Assembly: GCA_903904005.1 (NCBI GenBank) | Contig: CAIVAR010000173.1 | Location: 28,322-92,321, forward strand | DNA length: 64,000 nucleotides | Direction: 5' to 3' | Source of the DNA: an uncultured Anaeromyxobacter sp. | Lineage (GTDB): Bacteria > Myxococcota > Myxococcia > Myxococcales > Anaeromyxobacteraceae | Notes under the pieces: model-generated | What the model saw: the letters and a program-made list of their open reading frames with translations, nothing else | The model's database searches: none | What the model was told of the DNA's origin: nothing | Part shown: positions 27,118-35,424 of the stretch, piece after piece | How positions within the stretch are numbered: the stretch's first letter is position 1 | Layout: each line of letters starts with the position of its first letter | Position numbers and translations under genes: made by a program

Positions 27118-27671
27118 CGGACCCGCTCGACCCGCTGGAACTCGAGCCGCGTGGTCTCGGAGGGGCTCTCGAGCTCGATGCGGCGAACCTCGAGGTCGTC
27201 CCCGAAGACCAGCCGGACCTTCTTCACCATGGAGAGGCTCGACCCGGCCCGCGGCGTGGCGACCACCTCGCGCGGGCCCCAGGCGAGCACGAAGTCACCC
27301 TCCAGGGCCGGGAGGTCGAAGGCGGCGAGGGCCCGGAGGAAGCGGACCAGCGCGGCGAAGCGGGGGTCGCGCGCCTGCGCCCCCAGGTCCCGCGCAGCGC
27401 CGCCGGAGAGGACCTGCACCCGGTCCCCCTCGATGACGACGGTGGAGGGGACGGGGTCGAGCGTCTCCCACTCCACCCGTGCCGGCGTCCAGCGCAGCCG
27501 GACGTGGCTCGTGAGCGGCCGCGCCCAGTACCGCCCCTCCTTGGTCTGGACCACCTCGGCCGTGAGGGAGCGCGCGCCGGCGTGGCGGGCCTGCAGCGCC
27601 TCCGGCGTCAGGGTGGCCGGAGCCGCGGGGGCCGCGAGGAGCATCGCGGCCATGGCTGCGGCGGCAATCAC
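27114..27671 (-). CDS. LolA-like outer-membrane lipid/lipoprotein carrier
   Basis: A 185-residue periplasmic protein with a signal peptide (about residues 1-19). The remaining sequence alternates short strands, with SLTAEVVQTKEGRYWARPL at the start, as in LolA (half-barrel that holds acyl chains), and MVKKVRLVFGDDLEVRRIEL near the end. In aryl polyene clusters such proteins are believed to ferry the product across the periplasm. GTG start at 27671 overlaps the thioesterase stop; the MMPL exporter follows with a four-base overlap. Confidence 0.8.
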   Translation of the reverse strand: MIAAAAMAAMLLAAPAAPATLTPEALQARHAGARSLTAEVVQTKEGRYWARPLTSHVRLRWTPARVEWETLDPVPSTVVIEGDRVQVLSGGAARDLGAQARDPRFAALVRFLRALAAFDLPALEGDFVLAWGPREVVATPRAGSSLSMVKKVRLVFGDDLEVRRIELESPSETTRLEFQRVERVR

Positions 27672-28114
27672 CCGCCCGCCCCTCGCACCGGCGGGGCCCG
27701 CAGCCGCTCCAGGATGGCGTCGGGCGTGGCCATGCAGAGCTCCGCCTGGTGCGTCAGCGTGACGAGGCTGGTCCGGGCGGTGGCCACGCGCTTGCCGGTG
27801 GCGACGTCGCAGAGCTCGTAGACCATGTCGATGCGGCTCTCGTCGCCGTCGATCCAGCAGGTGACCCGCACCACGTCGCCGTAGCGGAGCGGGGCGAGGT
27901 GGCGGACGCGGGTCTCGGCGACGACGAAGGCGAAGCCGAGCGCCTGCATGTCGGAGAGGTCGAGCCGGTGCTCGCGCAGGAAGGCGCCCTGGGCGGCCTC
28001 GAGGTACTCGATGTAGCGCCCGTGCCAGACGATGCGCAGGAAGTCGATGTGGTGGAAGGGGACGCGGATCTCCACCCGGGTGGCCCCGGCGGGCGGCTCG
28101 GGATAGCGGCTCAT
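27668..28114 (-). CDS. Acyl thioesterase, hotdog fold (4HBT type)
   Basis: A 148-residue single hotdog domain. FHHIDFLRIVWHGRYIEYLEA holds the catalytic Asp in the DxxxxVWH-x-x-Y arrangement of 4-hydroxybenzoyl-CoA-type thioesterases, and VRHLAPLRYGDVVRVTCWI is the second family word. It may release or proofread acyl chains stalled on the carrier proteins. ATG overlaps the ammonia-lyase stop (ATGA). Thioesterases are a constant part of aryl polyene loci. Confidence 0.88.
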   Translation of the reverse strand: MSRYPEPPAGATRVEIRVPFHHIDFLRIVWHGRYIEYLEAAQGAFLREHRLDLSDMQALGFAFVVAETRVRHLAPLRYGDVVRVTCWIDGDESRIDMVYELCDVATGKRVATARTSLVTLTHQAELCMATPDAILERLRAPPVRGAGG

Positions 28115-29658
28115 GGCTCCCCCGCCTCTCCCACGGGGATCCGGCCGTCGGCCAGGCGGGCGATCACCTCCCGGATGTCGGCATCCATGGCCCGGTCGGC
28201 ATCGACCACCGGGATGGAGTCCCGTACCGCGGCGAGCACCTCCCGCGTGCGCGGCCGGCAGGAGTCCGCCCCGCGCAGGTCGGCCGCCTGGCAGGCGACG
28301 AGCAGCCCGATGGCCAGGACCCGCTCGGAGAGCTCGAGGACCCGCAGCGCGTCGCGGGCCGCGATGGTCCCCATCGAGACCTTGTCCTGGTTGTGGCACT
28401 CGGTGGAGCGGCTGAAGGAGGCGGCCGGCATGGTGAGCTTGAGCGCCTCGGCGGTGAGCGCCGACGCGGAGATCTGCATCGCCTTGAAGGCGTGGTGGGC
28501 GTGACGGTCGGGGCCGGTGCGTGCGACCAGGTTGGCGGGCAGGCCGTTGCTCGTGGCCGGGTTGCAGACGAGCGCCACCTGCCGGTCGAGCAGGTCGGCG
28601 ATGCTCGCCACGGCCGCCTTGAGCCCGTCCATGGCGAAGGCCACGTGCCCGCCGTAGAAGTTGCCGCCGTGCAGGACGTCGCCGGTGTCGGGATCGACGA
28701 GCGGGTTGTCGCTCGCGCCGTTCACCTCGATCTCGAGCGTCCGGCGCATGGCGGGCAGGGCGTCGAGCAGCACGCCGATCACATGGGGCGCGCAGCGGAT
28801 GGAGTAGCGGTCCTGCACCCGCGCGCCGGGCGGCCTCGCCCCCGGGCCGCCCGCGAGGTGCTCCCGGATCCAGCGGGCGCAGAGCGCCTGCCCGGGATGG
28901 GGCTTCCAGGCGAAGATGCGGGCGTCGAAGTGGCCCGGCTCTCCGAGGAGCACGTCGCTCGCCATGGCCGTCACGGTGGCCGAGGCGCGGGCGAGCCGCC
29001 GGGCCCGGTCGAAGGCGAGGCAGCCGAGCGCGGCCATGACGCTCGTCCCGTTCATGATCGAGAGGCTCTCCTTGGGCTCGAGCGGGAGCGGCGCGAGGCC
29101 GGCGGCGGCGAGCGCCCGGGCGGCCGGGACCACCTCCCCGCGAAAGCGAACCTCCCGCTCCCCCATGACCACCGCGGCGAGGTAGGAGAGCGGCGTCAGG
29201 TCGCCGCTCGCGCCGACCGAACCTTCCGAGGGGATCACCGGGAGGATCCCGTGGGCGAGCAGCGCGCAGAGCCGTTCCAGGAGTTCCACCCGGACGCCGG
29301 AGTGCCCGCCTGCCAGCGTGGCCAGCCGGACGACGACGACGGCGGCCGACTCCTCGTCGGCGAGGGGTTGCCCGGTCCCGCAACCGTGGAAGCGGACCAG
29401 GTTGGCGGCCATCGCCGCCGCCTCGCCCTCCCCCACCTCGTTCTCGCAGGAGTCCCCGAAGCCGGTCGTGACCCCGTAGACCCGGTCGCCCCGCGCCACC
29501 GACCTTCGCACGTGCTCGGCGCTTCGCCGCAACCGGTCGCGGAAGGCGGGATCGGGGTCGAGCTCGGGAACGGCGGCGCCCCGCGCGAGGCACAGCACGT
29601 CGTCGATCGAGAGCGGCTCTCGGCCGACCAGCCGGGTGGGACTCTGGCGCTGGGTCAT
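28111..29658 (-). CDS. MIO-type aromatic amino acid ammonia-lyase (HAL/PAL/TAL family)
   Basis: A 515-residue lyase. The Ala150-Ser151-Gly152 triad in SVGASGDLTPLSY forms the MIO electrophile, and YGVTTGFGDS carries the catalytic Tyr loop. The residues aligned with the substrate-selecting pair are F90-H91 (NLVRFHGCG), unlike the Ser-His of histidine lyases or the His-Leu of bacterial tyrosine lyase (alignment from memory). In this setting it probably turns phenylalanine or tyrosine into cinnamate or coumarate, the polyene starter unit. There are no other hut genes nearby. ATG overlaps the upstream acyltransferase stop by four bases. Confidence 0.9.
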   Translation of the reverse strand: MTQRQSPTRLVGREPLSIDDVLCLARGAAVPELDPDPAFRDRLRRSAEHVRRSVARGDRVYGVTTGFGDSCENEVGEGEAAAMAANLVRFHGCGTGQPLADEESAAVVVVRLATLAGGHSGVRVELLERLCALLAHGILPVIPSEGSVGASGDLTPLSYLAAVVMGEREVRFRGEVVPAARALAAAGLAPLPLEPKESLSIMNGTSVMAALGCLAFDRARRLARASATVTAMASDVLLGEPGHFDARIFAWKPHPGQALCARWIREHLAGGPGARPPGARVQDRYSIRCAPHVIGVLLDALPAMRRTLEIEVNGASDNPLVDPDTGDVLHGGNFYGGHVAFAMDGLKAAVASIADLLDRQVALVCNPATSNGLPANLVARTGPDRHAHHAFKAMQISASALTAEALKLTMPAASFSRSTECHNQDKVSMGTIAARDALRVLELSERVLAIGLLVACQAADLRGADSCRPRTREVLAAVRDSIPVVDADRAMDADIREVIARLADGRIPVGEAGEP

Positions 29659-30551
29659 CGCTCTGGACTCCAGAAATCGTAGAAGTTGAACCAATTGCAA
29701 GGGGCCGCGCGGCAGAGTGCCTCGAGCCTCGTGGCGTAGGCCTGGACGTGGCGGGCGAGGGCCTCCTCGCGGGCGCCGCGCGGAAGCTCGATCCGGTCCG
29801 CGAAGGGCTCGATGTGGAGGTCGTAGCGGTCCGGTTCCCGGTAGATCCCGAAGGCCAGGTAGACGGGGCAGCGCAGGACCGCGGCGAGCAGGTACGGCCC
29901 GGTCGGGAACGAGGCGCGCCCGCCGAGGAAGTCGGCGTCCGCCCGCTTGCCGTCCGAGCCCACCCGGTCGCCCATGGTGGCGACGATGCCCCCGGCCGAG
30001 ATGCGATCCTCGACCGCCAGCACGAAGGGGGCTCCCTCCTCGATCTGGATGAGGTCCTGGTCGACCGCGGGATTGATGCGGCGGAGCGCCTCCGTGATCA
30101 TCCGGGCGTTCCGGAAGTCGCCGATGGCGGAGACGCGGACGCCGCGCACGGCGGACCAGGCGCGCATGCCGTCGTAGCTGCCGAGGTGGGAGAGGACCAG
30201 GATGGCGCCTCGCCCGGCGACCCGGATCCGCTCGAAGTGCTCCTCGCCCGTGGAGGTGATGCGGAACGGCCGGAGGTCTCCGCGCGCCAGGAAGAGCCGG
30301 TCGAGGGCGACCCGGGCGAATGTGCGAACGTGCCGGTGGACCTCGCGGAGTCCGACCGGACCGGGCAGCACGCGCCGGAGGTAGCCCGCCGAGGCGCGCC
30401 GGACGTCGGCGTGGAGGAGCACGAACCACCAGGTGATGGGGACGAGGAGCAGCCGGGCCACCCGGCGCCCCAGGCTCGTCGCGACGAGGACGAGGATGGC
30501 GATGCCCGTCGCCCCGCCCTTCTCGCCCACCTCCTGCCAGCCCGCGCTCAT
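29655..30551 (-). CDS. LpxL/HtrB-like acyltransferase
   Basis: A 298-residue membrane-associated acyltransferase of the lipid A lauroyl-transferase class. One helix is at about residues 14-42. The core has GRGAILVLSHLGSYDGMR, the HxxxxD catalytic pair (H in SHLGSYD), and later GGRASFPTGPYLLAAVLRCPV. It ends with CNWFNFYDFW, typical of the aryl polyene members. It probably attaches an acyl group to the sugar-lipid anchor, or attaches the polyene itself. ATG is inside the GT2 gene's stop (ATGA). Confidence 0.85.
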   Translation of the reverse strand: MSAGWQEVGEKGGATGIAILVLVATSLGRRVARLLLVPITWWFVLLHADVRRASAGYLRRVLPGPVGLREVHRHVRTFARVALDRLFLARGDLRPFRITSTGEEHFERIRVAGRGAILVLSHLGSYDGMRAWSAVRGVRVSAIGDFRNARMITEALRRINPAVDQDLIQIEEGAPFVLAVEDRISAGGIVATMGDRVGSDGKRADADFLGGRASFPTGPYLLAAVLRCPVYLAFGIYREPDRYDLHIEPFADRIELPRGAREEALARHVQAYATRLEALCRAAPCNWFNFYDFWSPER

Positions 30552-31282
30552 CGCCGCCCCAGCCCGCGGAAGGTGAGCAGCCGGAGGACGGCGAGCGTGC
30601 AGAGCCGGGTGTGCCCCCAGCTGATGCGCACGTTGTCGCGGAACATCCGGAAGTGGGAGACGCCGCCCTGCTCCGCCGAGAGGTAGCGGACCTGGGTCGG
30701 GAGGTTCACCACCGGACAACCACCCCAGACCATGCGGACGGCGATCTCGGGATCGAAGTCCATGCGATCCCCGCGCGCCCCGGCCGCGAGCGCCGCCTCG
30801 ACCGGGTAGACGCGGAAGCCGCAGAGCGGATCGGCGATGACCCGCCCGCCCGTCTCCAGCGTGGTCCAGAAGATGCTCACCTTCCGGCCGCGCAGCCGCC
30901 CCGGAGGAACCGACGCGTCGAAGACCGGCTGCCCGAGCACGAGCGCGCGGGGGGCCGCCCGCGCGGCCTCGAGGAAGCGCGGGACGTCACCGAGTTCGTG
31001 CTGCCCGTCGGCGTCGACCTGCAGCGCGTGGGTGAAGCCGAGCTCACGGGCGGCGGCGAGGCCGGTCTTCACGGCCGCTCCCTTCCCCCGGTTCCGGTCG
31101 TGCCGGCGCAGGACGGCGACACCCCGCGCCGCGAGCCCGTCGAGCACGTCGCGGGCCGGGCCGGTGCTGCCGTCGTCGACCACCACCACGGCGGGCAGGT
31201 GGCGGCCGAGCGCCTCGACGACGGCGCCCACCGTCCGCGGGTTGTCGAACGTGGGGACGACGGCGCAGGCCCGGAAGGTCAC
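30548..31282 (-). CDS. Family 2 glycosyltransferase
   Basis: A 244-residue GT-A fold enzyme: VVPTFDNPRTVGAVVEAL at the N-terminus, VVVDDGSTGPARDVL with the nucleotide-binding Asp, RNRGKGAAVKTGL, and ALQVDADGQHELGDV holding the DxD-type metal site. LCGFRVYP and DFDPEIAVRMVWGG continue the dolichyl-phosphate-mannose-synthase-like pattern. In enterobacterial aryl polyene loci this function is found fused to an acyltransferase; here the two are separate adjacent genes. GTG start overlaps the ligase stop by four bases. Confidence 0.88.
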   Translation of the reverse strand: MTFRACAVVPTFDNPRTVGAVVEALGRHLPAVVVVDDGSTGPARDVLDGLAARGVAVLRRHDRNRGKGAAVKTGLAAARELGFTHALQVDADGQHELGDVPRFLEAARAAPRALVLGQPVFDASVPPGRLRGRKVSIFWTTLETGGRVIADPLCGFRVYPVEAALAAGARGDRMDFDPEIAVRMVWGGCPVVNLPTQVRYLSAEQGGVSHFRMFRDNVRISWGHTRLCTLAVLRLLTFRGLGRR

Positions 31283-32907
31283 GGGGCCGCTCCGAGGTCG
31301 AAGCGCCCCGACGAGCAGGGCTCCCCCCCGCAGGTGATCTGGAACTCCAGGCGGGCCTCGCCGGCCGGCCGGGAGATCCGCACCGCCAGCGTCTCCCCGG
31401 GACGGATGAGCCGCTGGAACTTGAGGCGGCGGATCCGGACCGGGTCGCCGAGGTCGGGCCAGCGCCGGCGGGCGGGTCGGAGGACGAGCTCGAGAAGCTG
31501 GACCACGCCGGGGAGCACCGGGAATCCCTCGAAGTGCCCCTCGAACCAGGGGGCAGCGGAATCGTCCAGTTCGTGGTCGAACGCGAGCGTGTCCCCCTCC
31601 GGCGCCAGCACCGCGAGGAGCCGGTCCCGCGGGATCTTCCCGGTGCTCTCCCGCGGCAGCGCCTCCACCAGCCGGATCCGGCGGGGCAGCGTGACCGGAT
31701 CGAGCCAGGCGAGGAGGCCGGACCGGATCGCCGCCTCGTCGAGCCCCGGCGCCACCACCGCCGCCCGGAGCTCCACCTCCCGCATCCCGGGCGAGGGAAC
31801 CGCCATCACCGCGGCGTCGCGGACCCCGGGCAGGGAGAGCAGCCGCGCCTCCACCTCGGCGAGGGCGATCCGCTTCCCGCCCACCTTGATCACGCCGTCG
31901 GCGCGGCCGAGGAGCCGGAAGGCCCCTCCCGCGGCCGGCTCGGCCAGGTCGCCCGGGACGAACGGCCGCGGCGCGCCCGGGGGGAGGAAGGGGGACTCGA
32001 CCTGGAGCCGCCCGTCGTCGCCGATGGCCACCTCCACCCCGGGGAAGGGGATCCAGGGTCCGTCGGCCTCGCCCCGGTGGGCGACGCCGCCGGTCTCGGT
32101 CGACCCGTAGATCTCGACGACGGAGAGGCCGAGGCGGGAGGCGAGCCGGCCGCGGACGTCGGAGGCGAGCGCGCCGCCGGAGCAGAAGGCCCGCTCGAGC
32201 GCCGGCAGGGCGTCGAGCACGAGCAGTCCGTGGAGATGGGCCGGGCTCGACACGAGGTGGGTCGCGCCCGCGGAGCGCAGCGCGGCGGCGACCTCCTCGG
32301 CGTGAAGCGGGCTCCTGCGCCCGAGTGCTCCCCCGGCGGCGAGCGGCGCGAGCACGCCGAAGAGGAGGCCGTAGATGTGGTGCGCCGGGACCGTGGCGAC
32401 GACGCGCGCGCCGGGCCGGATGGCGAAGAGGCGCGGCAGCAGGAGGGCCTCGCCGAGGATCTGGCCGGCGGTCTTGGGGTAGCGCTGGGGCGCTCCGGTC
32501 GAGCCCGACGTCCACAGCGTGACGAGGTGTCGCCCCTCCGCGACCTCCGGGAACGCGACGGCCCCTGCGGGACCCTCGAGCAGCGAGCGGAGGTCCACGC
32601 CGTCCACCGCGCCGGCCCGGTCGTGGAGAAGCACGCCCGACGCTGAGCCCCGGACGGCGGCGCGAACCGCCTCGTCCTGGCCGTTGGGCGGGAGCGCCAC
32701 CGGTCGGCCGGCCATCCAGGATCCGAGCAGCGCGGCGGCCGCGTGGTAGCGGTCCTCGCAGGCGAGGGTGAGCTCTCCAGGCGGGAACCGCTCGAGCGCG
32801 CGGGCGATGCGCCCGGCGTCCGCGAGCAGGTCGGCTGCGCTCCGCTCGCCCCCCTCGCCGAAGGCGACGGGATCGGCGGACCGGTGCGGGACGAGCGCCC
32901 GGATCAC
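31279..32907 (-). CDS. AMP-dependent ligase fused to a hotdog dehydratase domain
   Basis: A 542-residue fusion. Residues 1-420 are an adenylating ligase with TLWTSGSTGAPQRYPKT (ATP loop), VEIYGSTETGG, LLGRADGVIKVGGKRI and the late Lys in PRESTGKIPRDRL. Residues about 425-542 are a short FabA/FabZ-like hotdog unit with FEGHFEGFPVLPGVVQLLE, where His458 is the likely catalytic residue. It should activate the aromatic starter acid and load it on an ACP, and also dehydrate 3-hydroxyacyl intermediates. These correspond to ApeH- and ApeI-type functions (names from memory). GTG start overlaps the membrane protein's stop. Confidence 0.88.
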   Translation of the reverse strand: MIRALVPHRSADPVAFGEGGERSAADLLADAGRIARALERFPPGELTLACEDRYHAAAALLGSWMAGRPVALPPNGQDEAVRAAVRGSASGVLLHDRAGAVDGVDLRSLLEGPAGAVAFPEVAEGRHLVTLWTSGSTGAPQRYPKTAGQILGEALLLPRLFAIRPGARVVATVPAHHIYGLLFGVLAPLAAGGALGRRSPLHAEEVAAALRSAGATHLVSSPAHLHGLLVLDALPALERAFCSGGALASDVRGRLASRLGLSVVEIYGSTETGGVAHRGEADGPWIPFPGVEVAIGDDGRLQVESPFLPPGAPRPFVPGDLAEPAAGGAFRLLGRADGVIKVGGKRIALAEVEARLLSLPGVRDAAVMAVPSPGMREVELRAAVVAPGLDEAAIRSGLLAWLDPVTLPRRIRLVEALPRESTGKIPRDRLLAVLAPEGDTLAFDHELDDSAAPWFEGHFEGFPVLPGVVQLLELVLRPARRRWPDLGDPVRIRRLKFQRLIRPGETLAVRISRPAGEARLEFQITCGGEPCSSGRFDLGAAP

Positions 32908-33524
32908 GGGGCTGCCCCCGGCGAGGGCGGGAACTTCATCCGCCGGACGAGGAACTCGGCAGCGAACAGGATCCCCATGAGGACGTAGGCCACTGCGCCC
33001 GTGTAGAGCGCCCAGAGCCCCTGCCGGCCGGAGAGGGCGAGCACGGCCGCCACCGCGCCGTTGGCGACGAAGAAGGCGCACCAGACCCAGGTGACGGTCC
33101 GGCAGTAGGCCACCTCGGCGGGAGACAGTTCGGGCTTCTGCAGGCGTGCGAAGCCCTCCACGATGGACCGCCCTCCACGCAGCGAGACGAGGAACGCGAC
33201 GAGCAGCGCGCCGCTCACCAGCACCGGCCAGGCGAGCAGGAAGCGGCCGTCGTCGAGCACCGCCGCGGCCACCGCCACCGCCACCGCTCCCCCCGCGAGG
33301 TAGAGCGAGCGTCGCCCCGCCGCCCGCTCCCCCCGGGCGGCGCGGAAGATGCCGGGGAGCAGGAGCAGGACGACGATCGCGGCGGTCCAGCGCGTTCCCA
33401 CCAGGCGCGAGCCGCCGATGACGACGAAGGGCCAGGCCACCATCGCGAGGGCCTGGAGGAGCCCGGGCAGGGTCCGGAGCAGGCGGCCTCCACGGCCGAG
33501 GGGTGGGCGGCTCGCGTCGCGCAT
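32904..33524 (-). CDS. COG4648-type multi-helix membrane protein
   Basis: A 206-residue inner-membrane protein with about six helices and a short soluble stretch GRSIVEGFARLQKPELSPAEVAYCRTVTWVWC between them, which is the recognisable word of the COG4648 family found beside aryl polyene ligases. Its function is unknown; it may anchor the biosynthetic enzymes to the membrane. ATG overlaps the radical SAM gene's stop, and its own stop overlaps the ligase start. Confidence 0.78.
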   Translation of the reverse strand: MRDASRPPLGRGGRLLRTLPGLLQALAMVAWPFVVIGGSRLVGTRWTAAIVVLLLLPGIFRAARGERAAGRRSLYLAGGAVAVAVAAAVLDDGRFLLAWPVLVSGALLVAFLVSLRGGRSIVEGFARLQKPELSPAEVAYCRTVTWVWCAFFVANGAVAAVLALSGRQGLWALYTGAVAYVLMGILFAAEFLVRRMKFPPSPGAAP

Positions 33525-34879
33525 CACGCCACCGAGAGCCACTCCCAGAGCGGGCCGGCCCGACCCCGCTCGTGCAGGTAGGCCACCTGGTCCTGGACCC
33601 GCTGGGCACCGTCCCCGACCACCCAGGCCGGGCGGGTCGCCGCGTGGCGCGACACGCGCTCGACGATGGCGTCGAGCCCGATGGCCGCGGGGCGGTAGTA
33701 CGTCGGCTCGAGCAGCGGGGCGGCGGGATCGACCTGCCCCTCCTCGACCGCCCGGCTCCAGAGCCCGGTCCCCGGGTAGATGCGCATGCCGCAGAAGACG
33801 AAGAGCGGCGCCCCGTCGAGTTCCTCCGCCGCGGCGAGGGTCTCCTCGACCGTCTCCGCCGTCTCGCCCGGGCCACCGAAGAGGAGGAAATGGGCGACGT
33901 GGACTCCCGCCGCGCGGGCCGCCCGGTGGGCGGCGAGCACGTCGCCCTTCCGGAACGACTTGCCGATGCGGGGGAGCATCGGGTCGGAGAGGGACTCGGT
34001 TCCGAACTCGACGTGGGACAGCCCTGCCGCCGCCAGCCGCTCGTAGAATCCGGCGGGCGGCGCGGTCGGGGCGAAGAAGGCGCTCCAGGGGACGGCAACG
34101 CCGGCGGCGCGGAAGGCGTCGGCGATCGCCAGGCAATGCTCGGGGTGCGCGTTGAAGACCGAGTCGGTGATGGCGAGGTACCTCGCCCCTGCGTCCTGGA
34201 GCCGGCGGGCCCTATCGGCCGCCGACACCGCGTCGAAGAGGCGCGAGCGGCTTCCCTCGATGGCCGGGTAGGTGCAGTAGGTGCACCGGAACGGGCAGCC
34301 GCGCTGGGTCTGGAGATTCAGGATCCCGCCGTGGGCCAGGTACCAGCCGAGCGCGGGGTTGAGCCCCGGGGCGGCCGGCCCGCGCGGATCGATGCCGCGC
34401 GCCGGCGCCGGAAGCGATCCTCCGGGCGCGACGACGCCGGGCACCCCCTGGGGGCTCCGCCCCGCCTCGATCGCCTCGAAGAGCGGGGCGCAGGCCTCGC
34501 CCTCTCCGAGGAACCCCCAGTCGGCCCCGGTCACACGGAGGAGTTCCCGCGGGAAGAGCGCGAAGCCCGCCCCCCCGAGCACCACCGGGGCGGAGGTGGC
34601 CCCGCGGATCGCCGCCACCGCGTCGCGGACGTCCCCGGCGAACCCTCGCTGCGCGGTGAAGTCGGTGCTGTCGACGTTGCGGACCGAGATGCCCACCGCA
34701 TCCGGGACGAACTCCCGGACGGCCGCCTCGAGCGCCCCTCCTCCCGGCTCCCCCGGGCAGAGATCGACGATGCGCACGTCGTGGCCCGGGGCGAGGGCCG
34801 CCGCCACGTGGTCGAGTCCGAGGGGATAGACGGGGTACGGGTGGCGCACCCGGTTGATCGAGACGAGCAGGACTCTCAC
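33524..34879 (-). CDS. B12-binding radical SAM enzyme of the lipid/polyene cluster
   Basis: A 451-residue class B-like radical SAM protein. The N-terminal cobalamin-binding domain (about residues 1-140) starts VRVLLVSINRV with PLGLDHVAAAL, then VRIVDLCPG and GGAGFALFP. The Fe-S cluster motif is C195-x3-C199-x2-C202 (GCPFRCTYC). HVEFGTESLSDPML and LLFGGPGETAETVEETL continue the core. Related families occur next to fatty-acid-type clusters such as those proposed for ladderane lipids (recalled, not searched). It may methylate or rearrange the chain. GTG start; translationally coupled on both sides. Confidence 0.85.
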   Translation of the reverse strand: MRVLLVSINRVRHPYPVYPLGLDHVAAALAPGHDVRIVDLCPGEPGGGALEAAVREFVPDAVGISVRNVDSTDFTAQRGFAGDVRDAVAAIRGATSAPVVLGGAGFALFPRELLRVTGADWGFLGEGEACAPLFEAIEAGRSPQGVPGVVAPGGSLPAPARGIDPRGPAAPGLNPALGWYLAHGGILNLQTQRGCPFRCTYCTYPAIEGSRSRLFDAVSAADRARRLQDAGARYLAITDSVFNAHPEHCLAIADAFRAAGVAVPWSAFFAPTAPPAGFYERLAAAGLSHVEFGTESLSDPMLPRIGKSFRKGDVLAAHRAARAAGVHVAHFLLFGGPGETAETVEETLAAAEELDGAPLFVFCGMRIYPGTGLWSRAVEEGQVDPAAPLLEPTYYRPAAIGLDAIVERVSRHAATRPAWVVGDGAQRVQDQVAYLHERGRAGPLWEWLSVA

Positions 34880-35148
34880 GGGGTCGGCGGGGCGCCGTTC
34901 GGATCCTCGGCGAGGTGGCTCTCGACCAGGGAGACGATGTCGCCCACGGTGCGGACCTTCCGCAGCCCCTCCTCGGCCACGCGCCGGCCGGTGAGCCGCT
35001 GCAGCTCCACGACGAGATCGATGGCGTCGAGGCTCGTGAGCTTCAGGTCCTCGAACTTCGACTCCGGCGTGATCGTGGCCGGGTCGAGGTCGAACAGCTC
35101 GACCATCGTCTGCGTCACCTTCTGGAGGATCATCTCGCGCGTCATCAT
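34876..35148 (-). CDS. Acyl carrier protein 1
   Basis: A 90-residue carrier protein with the four-helix ACP pattern. The phosphopantetheine Ser39 lies in LKLTSLDAIDLVVEL, a variant of DSLD. TRRVAEE-type basic residues follow in the third helix, and the tail is Pro-rich. It should carry either the aromatic starter or the growing polyene as a thioester. It has two adjacent ATG codons (35148 and 35145); the first overlaps the stop of the second ACP gene and is used here. Confidence 0.9.
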   Translation of the reverse strand: MMTREMILQKVTQTMVELFDLDPATITPESKFEDLKLTSLDAIDLVVELQRLTGRRVAEEGLRKVRTVGDIVSLVESHLAEDPNGAPPTP

Positions 35149-35417
35149 GTCGGGCTCGGGGGCTGTCGGTTGCGGGAGACGAACCCGGCCAGGCTCCGGA
35201 TGCTGCCGAAGACCTCGCGGTTCGCTGCGTTGCTGGCCTCGAACTTCACGCCGTAGCGCTTCCGGAGCGCCATGGCGAGTTCCAGGGCGTCGATCGAGTC
35301 GAGGCCGAGCCCCTCTCCGAACAGCGGCGCCTCGGACTGGATGCTCTCGGGCGTGACCCCCTCGAGCTTCAGGCTCTCGACGATGAGCCCCTTGATCTCG
35401 CGCTCCAGCTCTTCCAT
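35145..35417 (-). CDS. Acyl carrier protein 2
   Basis: A 90-residue ACP. The prosthetic-group Ser41 is in GLGLDSIDALELAMALRKRYG, the canonical DSxxxxE form. The N-terminus MEELEREIKGLIVESL fits helix one. The two different ACPs suggest division of labour between starter loading and elongation, as in the known aryl polyene systems. ATG at 35417 was preferred over a longer Cys/Gly-rich extension upstream. It starts seven bases after the acyltransferase stop. Confidence 0.92.
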   Translation of the reverse strand: MEELEREIKGLIVESLKLEGVTPESIQSEAPLFGEGLGLDSIDALELAMALRKRYGVKFEASNAANREVFGSIRSLAGFVSRNRQPPSPT

Positions 35418-35424
35418 TCCGTCC

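Noticed and set aside
28111..29658. Annotation as a histidine-utilisation HutH
   Set aside because: No hutU, hutI or hutG neighbours, the selectivity pair is not Ser-His, and the gene is locked inside a polyene operon by four-base overlaps.
34876..35417. Possible single di-domain ACP formed by the two adjacent carrier genes
   Set aside because: A TGA at 35145-35147 separates them in the ATGATGA junction and they are in different frames; two independent ACPs are the simpler reading.
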